Positions 35,811 through 47,416 of a stretch of DNA of 64,000 nt are shown here, one piece after another. The translations under genes and the position numbers were made by a program. The notes below the pieces were generated by a model. That model had not been told where the DNA came from, ran no database searches, and worked only from the letters and a program-made list of their open reading frames with translations. This stretch comes from Dermatemys mawii. Its lineage: Eukaryota > Chordata > Testudines > Dermatemydidae. The first letter of the stretch is position 1, and each line of letters starts with the position of its first letter. The stretch lies in NCBI GenBank assembly GCA_007922305.1, contig ML677328.1:8728620-8792619 (forward strand), read 5' to 3'.

Positions 35811-36849
35811 AAGTCCCTCTGCAGCTACTTTTTAGCAGTCAGAAGGAGTTTTTGGGTGGAGTGGGCTTCAGACACTGGAGGTCAATACAAAAGACCGTGT
35901 GGGATATGGTTGTACTCATCCCAAGGTGAGGAGGGAAAGAGGCATAGCCTTTCTGTAACATAAGCCATGGATACTTGCTATTATTGCAGAGGTGACCAGG
36001 GAACTGGGGCACAGCTAACAACAAAGAACTCGAGAGTTCTCTAGCGTGTCTGTCTACTGGGGGCTAAGGAGAAAATCAGAAGGGTTTTCTTTCACTCTCG
36101 TTGAGCTGGGTGACATAAGCCAAGCTGTGAATCACATTTGACCCAGATGAAGCAGCTATATTTTGTGTTTGTTTAGGGCTCATGTTTGGCTCTTGAAGTA
36201 GTTTAAGAACATTGCAATTCCCATATTGCATCTGTTTCATGCCCCACTTAGTACAGTATCCCGTGGCCAATACCAGATGCTTTAGAAGATGTGGCAAGGA
36301 ACAGTAGAGCTGACAGACAGTTAAGGGATATGGGAAATTTCATCATTAGCAAAATAGACATTAGCCTGTGCTCTGAAAGATGAGAAACAGTATCACCTCC
36401 AAATCACGTGTGGCTGAACAAGAGATTCTTTTCTTAACCGCTCATTATTGTAACCCTGGATGTTATTATCCATATAAATCTCCAAACATTTAATCCAAGT
36501 TATTAAGTACCTTGGATGTCTTATAGAAATGAATTCCACAGGCTAACTGGTGGAACCTGCTTTTCTTCCCTTTTCATATCATACTCATTGGAGGTGTCTG
36601 AAGGTTATTCAGATGTGGTCCAAGAGGTTCTTATTCTCACTGATAATTTAAATATGGAATTTGAAGAAAGGCGGTTTAGAAATGTTTCACAAAAAAGGCA
36701 GTATGAGTTTGGGAGCATGACCGGGGAGTGCTCAGCCCCACCCTGCCACATGGCTCTAACATTCTGAAACGTTCCATATATGTACACATAGACCTGCATG
36801 ATACGGACACAGAAAAGGGAGTCCTGGGAATATGCTATGCTTGAGAAAA
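33356..36849. other. Unassigned DNA, no confident gene
   Basis: Mostly AT-rich and repeat-poor. A CT then CA microsatellite lies at about 35779-35811. Downstream, 35843-35925 on the plus strand has an AG and a 'gtgagg' donor, but all three frames are open, so no exon is called. The stretch 34100-34950 shows no repeat I recognise and could be single-copy sequence. Confidence 0.35.
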
Positions 36850-37440
36850 AAAATCCTACCAGTGTGTTTTTGGGGGCCTGGAGCCTTGCAGAGTGGGTGG
36901 GCAAGACTGGCCCCCTCCCAATTTAGGATGAGCTGGGGAAAAGGGGTCACCCTCTAAGCTTGAGGAGTAACTGGGGAAAAGGGGCCACCTGAGGGAGAAG
37001 TGTCTATTTTATAACCCAGCTCCAGGTGGGGGAGGAGAGAGACTGGTGAACTCACAACCAATTCCCTGGAGAGGAGCTGGGGACTCCCCTTTTGAGGAAG
37101 TAACCATTTGAAGCACAACCCCACCTTCAAGACGATAACTGGGGACAGGGAGGCATTTCCTGAATCAGAATCAGACCACACTTTATATGGACTCTGAGCA
37201 GGTTGATCTGGGACAACTAAGGGTGAGTTACACACCTAGACCCATACACTATAAAAACAGGCCAAGCTGTCCCCAACAGAACAGGGGGTATGAGAACTGA
37301 AGAACAACGGGACCGGTGTGCTGAACCAAGGAGTCAAAATGGATGCTTAGCAGGCACCAGAGCAGGATGAGCCAAGTGGCCAAGCTCCAGGCTTGAGTGT
37401 TTCCTCTTGAGAGACTTGTCCCTTTCCCCAGGATAGTCTC
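36850..37440. repeat. Unclassified GC-richer repeat-like segment with short direct repeats
   Basis: 'ctggggaaaaggggtcaccc' near 36934 and 'ctggggaaaaggggccacct' near 36971 form a direct pair with period about 38. The composition, CpG-poor but GC-richer than the surroundings, suggests an old LTR. No ends were recognised. Confidence 0.35.
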
Positions 37441-38740
37441 ACTGTCTCAGCAGAAGGGATGTGACAAAGGTTGCTGAGAACTATATTGTTGTCATGCCCA
37501 GTAGCGGTGTCTCTCCATGGGCAGTGTGTACTCCTCCAGGGACCTTAAAGGAATACAGAGGGTCATCTGTCTTGTCTGCAAACAAGGTAAGTCCTTAACA
37601 GCTTGCTGGACATCCAAAACCATTCCAGAGTTTTGCAACCAGGAAGCCCTCCTCCTAGTAATTGCAGAGGCCATCACCCACACCGAAGCATCCTCAACAT
37701 CAAGGGTGGACTGCATGAGGTCTTGGCCACCAAAGAGCCTCAGGAAAGTCCTCAGGCAACTTGCCCACAAGCTTGAACACAGCTGACTGATTGAGAAAGT
37801 AAAATTTGGACAGCAATGCTTGCTGACTTGTGATCCTCATTTGCAACAACCATGAGGTATACACCTTTCTGGCCCAAACGTCCACCTGCTTAGAGTCTCT
37901 GTCCTTGAGGGTGGACTGCACCTGCTCTACCAAGCTCTGTCATTCATCACCATTACAGCCAGGGAGTTTGGGGCCACCCGAATTTGTGGCTGATCTGCAA
38001 TCACCATAGCCAAGCATATTCCAATCCCAGTAGTCACATTGATCCATCAATGACCTTCAGACCTCCCTCAGGCTAAGTGGAGCATGAGGATTAAGATCCC
38101 AACTCTGAAAGCAGAGGAGCGTTGGGATTTCAGCAATATAAGCAGAGAAACTCTGGATGGAGCCAAAGGGAGATCCAACTCATCTGTCATCCAAAACGAG
38201 GTTGGAATTGGTGCTCCTGATTAAGCTGGTACTGAATATGCTGGTTCTGAGGCAAGGCCAGTCTAAGTGCAAACAGCGGTGCCCAGAGTCCCTGAATGCC
38301 TCAGCAATGTTAATGATTAGCAGAGTCCTGATTCCGAGATCAGCCATACTGATTCCAGTGTCGTTTCCATCCCAACCACCAGGAAGGGGGTATCCTAGTG
38401 CAGTGTCAAATAGCCTGAGGATTTGGCAACACGCTCTATCAGGGGCCATTAAAGGAACCAGTCTTGAAAAGTCTTGGACCAGCAGCAAGGATGGGACTGA
38501 AAGGCAGAGTAGGTCTGTTGCGGCCTGCTATTCAGAAGTCACACACATAGTCAGTGCCAGCATCACCCCGCGTTGGTACTGTACTCAACTGATGCCTGGA
38601 GGCTGGAACTGGAGTCAACTCTTTCTGCCCTCCCTACTTAGGGGAAGCAGAAGAGTCACCCTGCCGTCTGGAGCACTCACAATTGGTCTTACGAGACCTC
38701 TTTTTTGGTACTGACAATGGAGAACATCTCCAGCATAGCT
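37441..38740 (-). mobile_element. DIRS1-like retroelement gag remnant (LAP2alpha-like), antisense
   Basis: Two overlapping minus-strand frames carry one disrupted protein. The frame at 37933-37700 includes 'LKDRDSKQVDVWARKVYTSW' and 'ALLSKFYFLNQSAVFKLVGK'. The frame at 37770-37492 includes 'LDVEDASVWVMASAITRRRA' and 'SWLQNSGMVLDVQQAVKDLP'. The order and motifs (RRxSWLQxSG, VQQxxxDLP) match gag-like proteins of vertebrate DIRS1-type elements, the family from which the C-terminal domain of LAP2alpha was derived. Moving between frames requires at least one frameshift, and stops are present upstream, so this is a fossil. The 5' part (38100-38740) is too decayed for residues to be recognised; the 185-codon plus-strand frame there is a shadow. 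No tyrosine recombinase or reverse transcriptase is present. It directly abuts the PLE copy at 38755. Confidence 0.65.
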
Positions 38741-38754
38741 TTGGAGAGGCACCT

Positions 38755-39465
38755 GCTATGTACAATAAACTACACTAAAAATAGACTAGATTCTCACCAG
38801 CAACCACACACTGCACCATAACAACTCTAACAAACCTCGATGCTAATTCTACCCACATATCTACACCAGTGACACCATCACATGACCTAACCAGATCAGC
38901 CACACTGTCATTGGTTCATTCACCTGCACTTCTACCAATATAATATACGCCATTATGTGCCAGCAATGCTCCTCTGCTATGTACATTGGCTAAACTGGAC
39001 AATCCCTATGTAAAAGGATAAATGGACACAAATCAGATATTAGGAATGGCAATATACAAAAGCCTGTAGGAGAACACTTCAACCTGCCTGGACATACAAT
39101 GGCAGACCTAAAGACAGCCATCCTCCAGCAAAAAAACTTCAAGACCAGACTTCAAAGAGAAACTGTTGAGCTCCAGTTCATCTGCAAATTTGACACTATC
39201 AGGTCTGGACTTAATATTGACTGTGAATGGCTCGCCAATTACAAAAGCAGTTTCTCCTCTCTGGGTGTTCACACCTCCAGATCACCTGCTGGAAGTGGGC
39301 TTCACCCCTGCGATTGAATTTACCTTGCTTTCTTGCCTGCTATTTATACCTCCTCTGGAGATTTCCACAACATTCATCTGATGAAGTGGGTCTTAGCCCA
39401 CGAAAGCTCATGATCCCTAAAATCTGTTAGTCTATAAAGTGCTACAAGACTCTTTGTCGCTTAGA
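38755..39465 (+). mobile_element. Penelope-like element copy C: GIY-YIG endonuclease and 3' end
   Basis: The translation from about 38900 shows a GIY-YIG nuclease as found at the C-terminus of PLE reverse transcriptases: 'STNIIYAIMCQQCSSAMYIG', a stop (39 kb: CAA-to-TAA type change in 'ggctaaactgg'), then 'TGQSLCKRINGHKSDIRNGN', 'PVGEHFNLPGH' and, open at 39099-39317, 'LQQKNFKTRLQRETVELQFI' and 'RSGLNIDCEW'. The IIYAI...MYIG pair, the Arg/His of 'RINGH' and the Glu of 'GEHF' correspond to conserved GIY-YIG positions. The reverse transcriptase is missing (5' truncation). A 3' untranslated part ends in the terminal repeat with a hammerhead-like fold (39378-39415). The internal stop makes the copy inactive. 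Confidence 0.9.
39378..39415 (+). ncRNA. Decayed hammerhead-ribozyme-like motif in PLE 3' end
   Basis: In order: CTGATGA (39378-39384), one A, stem II of 5 bp (39386-39390 'gtggg' with 39397-39401 'cccac', loop 'tcttag'), GAAA (39402-39405), a short stem III ('gc', loop, 'ga') and TC (39414-39415) at the cleavage position. This is the arrangement of a type I hammerhead with the minimal stem III reported for PLEs. Deviations are the extra A after CTGATGA and an A at 39413 that breaks one of the two stem III pairs. It is the best preserved of the three copies here, yet still probably inactive. Confidence 0.55.
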
Positions 39466-40618
39466 TTAAAAATGAATGGGAAGTTGAGACTACAACCACA
39501 CAGAGCTCTGACTCCAACCAGCAGATGGTGAGAAGGAACTGGGGCTTGGGGAGGGTGTCATAGCAGAACCACCTCATATAGCCAGGAGAGAGGATACAGA
39601 TATGAGACAAGATTTCCATCCCTCTACTGGTACTGCTAGGCAAAAGTCTCCAGCTCCAACATGGAGAGTGCGCATACACATAGAGTGCAATACACATCTG
39701 CATCTACTCAAAGAACTATTTGTTGTTCAGTAATTTAGGAGAAGCTAGACAAATTCAATCTTACTGTTTATAATCTGTTAAAATGCACTAGCCCATTATG
39801 TATTCCCCTTATGTCAACTGCTTCCAATTGTTCAAAAATCATCTCCTCACTCTATGCAGTTGTTATGCAAGAACAAAATTAAGACAAATTCAATTCCTGA
39901 AATCAAGAGCAGAATCATTTCATATACATCACAACAGAAAATAAAGCAAATATTTTAAAACACCTTAAAATGCATAACCACCACGTGGATTAAATTGTAT
40001 AGCTTGCAGTTTCTTACAATGATTTGCCAAAAAACAAGCCCAAGCCTAAAAATAAAAACTTTAAAAACAACCCCTCCCCGCTCCGAAAAAAGAAAAAAAC
40101 ATGGAGTTAAAAGACCAGCTCTATTTTTAACAGTCACACTAAGCATTTCCCCATTAACAAATTTTTCCAGACTAATGAGATATTGTAACTTTTTTATAGA
40201 TGGCTATTAAAAACATTCATTAAAACAGTTTAAGTATCTTCTTTGTCTAGACAGTTATTTTTTCTGCATGTAAATTAGAACAAAAAAAAAAAAAAAATCA
40301 CATTTTCCTGACATACAGTAAGTAGAAAAAATATTTTCTTTTTTAAATGGACACAGAAAAATTTACTAGCATCACATTAGGAACTTCCAGACAAAAATAT
40401 TTCAATAAGCAAAGAAAGAACGAACCTATGACAGACATATATTAAACGTCATATACAGATATAGTCTCATTCAGCTTCATGGAACTACTCCAACAAATAA
40501 AGTTACTCATTCACATAAACATTGGGGGAATTGGGGCCTACCTCACCAGTGCCACTCTAATTCATAATACACTTGAATTGAGCCCCATTTTCATGTGTTC
40601 AATAAAGCTCTGGAAAGA
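39466..40618. other. AT-rich unassigned DNA
   Basis: No element recognised; a run of 15-16 A lies at about 40281-40296. Confidence 0.35.
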
Positions 40619-40803
40619 ATGGAGGCCTACATTTTCAAAAGTAACTAGTGATTTTGGGTGCCCAAGTGGAAATAGTTTAAAGAGACCTGGTTTTCAAAAG
40701 ATGGATGCTCATCACAGTTTCAGATTAAGATGCCTAATGTCAGGCAACCACAAACTGGGGCACCCAGAATCACTAATCACCTTTGAAAATTTAGCCTTGA
40801 AAC
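40619..40803. mobile_element. Palindromic MITE, about 185 bp
   Basis: The left end 'gaggcctacattttcaaaag' continues 'taactagtgattttgggtgc'; the reverse complement of the right end reads 'aaggctaaattttcaaaggt' and 'gattagtgattctgggtgcc'. The inverted ends span about 43 bp with a few mismatches. Interior 'ttcagattaagatgcctaat' also fits this widespread amniote palindromic group. The 109-codon frame across it is a shadow. Confidence 0.8.
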
Positions 40804-42549
40804 ATTAAATGTATTTCAGGCAATGTGAAATGCTAAGATGGTCCTTGTTTAGATCAGAATTTGCATAGATTAAAAAAAAAGTCTAGATCCTTCATTATTA
40901 AGGACTTGATCTTGAAATTTTGAGAGTCCCAATGAAGTCAGCAAGATTATTTGCATAGTGTTTGCAAGACTTAGTTTTAAGATTAAGCCAAAACCTCTTC
41001 CCCTCACCCACCCACCCCACCCCCGTGATCCTCAAACCACTCCCCTCATGCACATGTGAGTGATCTGGAATATGAATATTAAAAAATGTTTATTCTTGTC
41101 AAAACAGTTCACATGTCAATGAAGCAAGTAAGATGGAAACTAAAACAAAAAGCAACTGCACTCTTACGGTCCACAGAGGGTAATGAGCATCAGAAAAAGG
41201 AAAGCATAAGACATTTCTGAGAACAAGTAATAAAATTTCACTTTATTATGAAACATGTTTGCCCAGGAGGCAAAAATAATAAACATTGTGACCCGTGATA
41301 TTTTCAGCAGTGAAACTAGAGTGTTTTCCAAACACCAGCTTTCAAGTAATGCAAAACCTTGAGAAAGGTAAACTTAAGAGTCTCATAGGTTACCGTAGCA
41401 ACCAGTGATATGCAATGCTCACTGATTTAAAGTGATCATGGTCCCAGTCCTGCAAAACTATGCCAGTGAGTAAAGCGCAGTGAGCTTGCAGGACTGGCGC
41501 TTTGGGCAACACACAAATTATGAACAGTTACATTTTAGTGAATGAAGAGGACAAAACCCCAGAGAAGCAGCAGCAAAATTCTGGTGGGGGCGGGGGGAGA
41601 TAAAAGTGCACCATTAACAAAATATGCAGAGACAACTACCTTCATATTTTCCAGTATCTAATCTACAAATTGCTTTAAGCACACTCAAGAAAACCTAATT
41701 CCTATATTACCATGTGTGATGCCTGATACTAATAAATACAGACTATTAACCATAACAAACAACAGAAATCTATCCTGTTCAGGTTCTTATCAGCAGGGCA
41801 TCAGACCACCTTTCAGTAATGCATTAAGGGTAGTGAATGATTTATGTCAGGTGTGGTTTATCTGTTCATTCTCTCTCACTGCATCCCAGAACCTAAAATA
41901 GCATGCAGTGTAGTGCTTTGTTTTTGTAGGACTTCAATATTTGTTTTAAAATGTACTCTCTACTCTGTGTTTACATTAGAGAAGGCAGTTTGAAGAAGTG
42001 AGTTTTGCATCTGTAGCAGAGAGTGGTGTTTGGGATGGCCATCAGTTCATATAGGAGTTCATGGCACAAATGCAGATCAGTGCCTATGAAAAGTCGGCCT
42101 CATGCACACAAAAACTTTACCCTTAGGGTAAAAAGTTTTATTTTGCCAGAGAAGCAGAGTTGTCAACCGAAGTCTTCATGTCAGAGCTACAGTAATCTTT
42201 TAGATAGGCTGGGTCCAGGACATTTAGCACCTTAAGACGTGGACTGAGACCTTGAACTTGACTCAGTGAAACTGAATGGAGTTTATAGCAAGACATCATT
42301 CTGTACTTTTTGAACATTAGGATTTCTACTGCTTTCTCATTTGAGAATATTTACTGTTAAGATGATGGATGACTCATTGGACAACAGGTAATGGAATTTA
42401 CAGTTCTCACGACTCTATAAACATCCTTCCTGGAGAAATAGGCCTTTGTCTTTGCCCCAGTGCAAAGTCTTTAGTAAAGAGATTCATGATGGTCTTCAAG
42501 TAAGACAATAATTGTGGCTTTCTATGTGTAGGACTAAATTAATCTGAGA
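40804..42549. other. Unassigned DNA; palindromic MITE remnants
   Basis: Short remnants near 40903-40985 ('gagagtcccaatgaagtcag') and 41440-41510 ('cccagtcctgcaaaactatg' with 'agcttgcaggactgg') belong to the old palindromic MITE group. No gene seen. Confidence 0.4.
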
Positions 42550-42559
42550 TCTAAGTAAT

Positions 42560-43730
42560 TACAAGTGTGACACAATGTACATTAAAATGACACCCTCTAA
42601 GCCTTATATTCATCATTCATATATGGGTATTATATTTCATATGAAGAATTCTATGTAAAATGTCATACGAAAGGTCATGATCTGCTGACACCAGTTGCTC
42701 TATCTAAATATGTACATCATTAGTGTGTATGAAGGGATTGAAGGGATGAGATTTTACTGTATGGTTACTGAAATATGCTGTAAGTTTGCTAGGGACATAT
42801 AAAGGACATCCGGCCAAGAAGGTGCTCAACCACCATTAATCAGCAGTGGAAATCAAGGGATTTACAGTTGAATGACAGTTGTCAAAGCACCACACAATGG
42901 GGACTACCCAACATTATGATTTCGTTACCCAAGACCATACTAGGATGATTGCTCAATGCAGTGACTCACTTTGCAAAGCCCACAAGGACACATTTGGGAA
43001 AGTATCTTCAATGCACATGGACTGAGAGTATAAAATAAGACACAGTGGTATCTTATCTTTCTCCTCCCTCACTAACAATGGAAGCAACAAGAATACTGAG
43101 AAGATGAACACTTCAACCGAAGAGACTGGTCCAGGTTTACAAGGGCTCTGTGTATTAAGAACTGCAATATCCAGTGTGGTGAGAAAATTGCTTGATCTAA
43201 ACACTATTTAGTTTAATAAGGTTTCAGATTTAGATGGTGCACTTGTATTTTATTGTCTTTTGTACCAATCTTTGACATCTTATGCCTATCGCTTATCACT
43301 TAAAATCTGTCTGTCTATAGTTAATAAATTTGTTTTCTATTTTACCTAAAACAGCGTAGTTTGGTTGAAGAGCTTAGGAAATCTCAGGTCAGGTATTAAG
43401 GGTGGTATATGTCCTCTCCACACTGAGGGAAGGCAGACTGGATAATAAGCATACACTGGTCGGGCCACAGGTATAGTCTGGGGATGCAAGGCTGGGGAGC
43501 TGAGGGGAACTGGCTGGTGCCTCTCTCTGTGAGATTTGTGAGTGACTTGGGGAGCATTCATGCAATCTAGCTGGGTGTGGGGCTCCACATGCTGTTGTGC
43601 TCAGTGATAGCAGCACCTGGAATGATTTGCTGCTTGCCACTAGCAAAGCATTATGAAAGAACACCCAGGCTGGAGAGTTAAGGGGTACCCCATTTCCAGA
43701 TGGTATCCCAGGAATCCCATCAAACTCCAC
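42560..43730 (+). mobile_element. LTR-like repeat, copy B (same type as 4.3-5.4 kb)
   Basis: Aligns with copy A around the polyadenylation-like block: 'cttatgcctatcgcttatca' near 43281, 'ttaataaatttg' near 43321, 'acagcgtagtttggttgaag' near 43352. Upstream, 'atattgctgtaag'-like and 'gtgactcactttgc' blocks, and downstream 'gcacctggaatga', fit a turtle ERV-type LTR by recall. No internal genes. Ends approximate. The minus-strand frame at 43389-43730 is a shadow. Confidence 0.55.
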
Positions 43731-45877
43731 TCAAGTTAATGGATTTACACCAGGACAAATGTTGACTTCTTATATTTACTTCTCCTCCTTACAGGAACAT
43801 ACAGGTTAGCTGAGCATATTTATGCACTTCACATATTTTAAAGCAGCCTCAGTAAGTTACTGCCAGATCATTATTTAACTAAAGTGAATTTGTTCCAAAA
43901 TGTATGACACTGCTCGAGGAAGGTTCATGAGTCTATTCCCCACCTTACCAGTTCTTGATATGGGCTCTACATTATAAACCTTAAACAAGGAACCACCACC
44001 CACCCCTGAACACAGAGCATTCCTCCAATTACTGCAACCAAAGAATTGTCCATCATCTCAACACTAGCCCACCGAGGCTGCTGTTTGAGCATTGCCTGAA
44101 CAATTATTTTCTAAAAATGGCTTCAACTGCTGTTATACTTGGAGGACAGTGGCCAGCGTGAGTAAGGAGAAACATGTCTGAGAAAAAGGAATTCAGTCTT
44201 CATGAATATTACAGCAAGAGTCATAAACCATTCTGTCTGATCGCCAGAGTGCCATGTGTTTGGGGATAAAGATAGTCTATTGTTTGTGCTTGCTTAAGAA
44301 AATACTGCTTTATTTATCTCACCACAAAACTGCCACTCTTGTTTCTCCATTCTAGACAGCCAGACTAGAGTGTGGGGGGTGGGAAACTCTCCGAAGCATG
44401 GATAACCAAGATTCTATGTTGGTATGAGAAACTGACAAATGCCAGAGATAAGATTCACATTTCTGACATTTAAATTTTATCCAATTTATTAAAAGTAATT
44501 TGGATAAAAAAAAAATCTGTGTGTACCTTTCACACTTGGTAAATTACCTTGACGGAATCATTTCTGAAGTGTGTGGGTCTAATAAATAACTCAACAAAAA
44601 TAATTGCACTTATTTTATATTTAACTGGGGCTGAGACTCAGCTACCGATCTATGACAGTACCTTTGGACTTCTCTACATTTTCACCTATTCCTTAAGAAT
44701 ACCAGTCAGCAATGAAGAATCGAAACAAACTGACATGATTAGGGCTCTAAGATCTGCAAGCCTGTCTTCAACAAAAACAAATTACCTTTCACAGGGGTTG
44801 TGTGAGGTAATCAGACAAGGACAGATACAATCTAGCTTTGAAAACCAGCAGTTACAACAGAACGTTCGGTCCCGTTTTTACCTAGTGAGTCACCATATTT
44901 GAGGAATGGATTTCATTAGGAATTTATGACAAAAGTAATCACATTTCCCTTTAGTCCTGGTGATGACTCATCATCATATCCAGGATATGCCTGATCCAAA
45001 CCCCACTAAAGTCATTGTGAGTCTTTCCATTAAATTCACTGAGATTTGCACCACAAAAACAGTCATTTTAAGGCCATTCATATATGCTTTGCAACATTTG
45101 CTGTGGGATTTGCAACTGATCTGTAGTTTTTGTTTACTTTGAGGAATCATTGCACACAGATGATCATTTGAGAAGCAGCCTTCCATGAGCAAACATGTAA
45201 CACAGATTTCAGAACAGTTTGACACCACTTGGGGATTTTGAATCATACTGAACTATGTATTGTTCATTCTGTATTATTGAACTCCATATAAAGAATGTAC
45301 AACCTAAAAGAACTATGAGGTTATAACTTCAAAACAGTTTAAGAGATTTAGACACACCTTCCAGTAAAATAAATGGAAGATTATATCTAAATCCCCTAGA
45401 TTATCAGAACAATCTCAGTCTTTGTTGTTATACTGTATTATATGAGACTAATCATTTTCCTTCATATATGCTTTATATTTTCAGAGATTTGTACAAACAG
45501 TAGCTAATTGGCATTCAAATATAATTAAGAACATTTTACATTGTCAAAGTCTTGCACGGTAATGCTGTTCAGCCAACTACGGTGTTCAATTTTCGAAGAC
45601 TTTCTAGACCACAAGAAACAGCATAAAATTTGAAAAAAAACAAACCTATTGTAATTGGGGAGATCAGCACTTCAACATCTCCTTTGCAAAGATCAAAACC
45701 CATTTGCAGATGAATGCCAAGTGACTGCCATGACTAAAAGAAATACAGTTTAAGTCAAATGCTATTTACGAATTCAGATTTGGGACAGAATCTTTGAAAA
45801 GTTAATTTGCCTTAAATGAAAGGCAGTTTCAGCAGGTTGTCACAGGACATCAGTAAGATGCACATTATATATAATGT
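43731..45877. other. Unassigned DNA; one palindromic MITE remnant
   Basis: The segment 44990-45060 ('atgcctgatccaaaccccac', then 'ccattaaattcactgagatt') resembles the palindromic 'gcctgatccaaagcccattg' MITE group. The plus-strand frame at 44549-44902 (117 codons) has no recognisable domain or splice context and I do not call it. Confidence 0.4.
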
Positions 45878-45900
45878 ACACACACACACACACACACACA
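45878..45900. repeat. (CA)n microsatellite, about 11 units
   Basis: Directly readable CA tract at the 5' border of the following PLE fragment. Confidence 0.95.
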
Positions 45901-46660
45901 GAAATAAAACTTTCAACCACACACATCCCTGAACCCCCACTTTTGGGCTTCAAACAACCCTCATAGACATCTCCAAGCCCACCAGCAGAAGCAAGCTCAC
46001 ATCAGCCTAGAACACACCAACTCAAAGTGGCACCAGAATGGAATATGCAAAACCTACAGACATATCTCCAGGATCTCTACAAAGATCAATCCTGCCCTCC
46101 CTCACTTCAAGGTCCATGGATCCTACACATGCCTATCACAACAGTGGTGCACCTCATTCACTAAACGCCCCAATAATCAACTATGTGGGTGAAACCAGAC
46201 AATCACTATGCTCTTAAATAAACTCATAGGAAAAAGATAAAAAAACCAAGAAATAGCATGTCTACTGTCGGTGTACAGTTTTCACAGCGTGATCACTAAC
46301 TGACTTCAGTCCTCATCCTCAAAGGAAACCTGTACAACACTTTCAAAAGATGAGCCTGGGAACTTAAATTCCTTAATCTGCTAGGCTCTAAAAATCATGG
46401 GCTGAACAGATTCACTGGATTGATGGCTTAGTACAACAATCTGTAAGCCACCAACCCCCCTTTTTTTGTCCTATGACTACACAGGTAGTAATCTTGAAAG
46501 GTCCCTTACCATATGAGCTAACCACTTATGCTGAACAGCCTATTCCACCTTGCATTTTGCTGCAACATTGGGAGTACCTTTTGCAGGACTTAACAAGAGC
46601 TCAGTCTCTTTCAAAAGCTTGTCTCTCTCACCCACAGAAGTTGGTCCAATATCAGTCATC
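45901..46660 (+). mobile_element. Penelope-like element, second family, 3' part
   Basis: A different PLE lineage from copies A-C, recognised by recall and by translation. The nucleotide blocks 'caaccacacacatccctgaa', 'atgggtgaaaccagacaatc' (here 'tgtgggtgaaaccagacaat' at about 46180) and 'aaatcatgggctgaacagat' occur in PLE order. Peptides include 'VLILKGNLYNTFKR' (about 46312-46350) and 'GSKNHGLNRFTGLMA' (about 46387-46430), corresponding to the C-terminal part of the GIY-YIG region. The Tyr-Val-Gly-Glu-Thr block survives only as 'LCG*NQ' with a stop. The 3' end 'aaaagcttgtctctctcacc' and 'cacagaagttggtccaatat' is the family terminus. A decayed hammerhead-like segment lies at 46587-46625. The 68-codon frame at 46473-46679 is a shadow of the 3' region. 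Confidence 0.8.
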
Positions 46661-47117
46661 AGTAGAAGACTGTCTCTAAAAAAGGCACAGTACCTTCAAC
46701 AATGAAAGGTAATTAAGTTTTGGAACCTGACCTTCATTAATAATTCTGCAAGTCTCATTGATTTTAAGGAGGAATAAATACATCAACATATGTAAGTTGG
46801 TACAAGAAAATCCTGATTATGGCCTCAATTCAGTCAGGTACTAAAGCACATGCCTGCAAAGTGAATCTGAACTACTTGAGCCCTACAAATATGCTCTTAC
46901 AAAAAAAAAAAAAGAGTCAAAATGAAGAATTACGGAACAGGGAGTCACATTGGTTCATTAGGAGAGATACAGATAGAACATTTCAAATAACTGACATTGC
47001 TGTGTTTCGTTACGTAAAATTGTTCCCAAAGAAAATGAACTCTGCACACAAGGAACACAGATTTCAAGGTATGTGTACTATGTACAACTTATGAATTGTT
47101 TGATATCATGAATTATA
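46661..47117. other. Unassigned DNA
   Basis: 'tcctgattatggcctcaatt' and 'aagcacatgcctgcaaagtg' near 46812-46862 are a remnant of the palindromic MITE group. A 14-A run is near 46903. No gene seen. Confidence 0.4.
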
Positions 47118-47335
47118 TAGGCAAGTCACATCTTACATGGAGGTTCCGTTCCGCAGTCAGCGCGTAAAGCGAAAACCACGTACAGCCAAAACCCACTGAG
47201 TTTAATGGTGGGCAAAATCGCCCACCCTACAGATAAAAAAAAAACTTTAAACTATTTTTCCCTTTTTTCTTTTCTTGCCGACCACGTAAAGCTGAAATTG
47301 TGCATGTTAAATGCGCATAAGGTGCGACACACCTG
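47118..47335 (-). mobile_element. TA-flanked MITE, family M, copy 2 (218 bp)
   Basis: The reverse complement begins 'caggtgtgtcgcaccttatg' and contains 'cagctttacgtggtcgg' and 'gcggaacggaacctcc', aligning with copy 1 at 12909-13114. The left end on the plus strand is 'taggcaagtcacatctta'. TA flanks at 47116-47117 and 47336-47337. Orientation is opposite to copy 1. Confidence 0.85.
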
Positions 47336-47416
47336 TATGTTTGTATCTCTTTCAAACTTAACTCCATTTTGTTTTCTGAACAGTATTTTGACTAAAAGGT
47401 GGTTGTTGGCTTTCAC

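Noticed and set aside
35843..35925. Plus-strand exon-like segment with 'cccaag|gtgagg' donor
   Set aside because: All three frames are open and the upstream pyrimidine tract is a CT/CA microsatellite, so there is no independent support.
38157..38714. 185-codon plus-strand frame
   Set aside because: It overlaps the antisense DIRS-like remnant, has no recognisable domain, and lacks splice or promoter context.
44549..44902. 117-codon plus-strand frame
   Set aside because: AT-rich composition, no domain, no splice sites at the ends, no repeat of known coding type.
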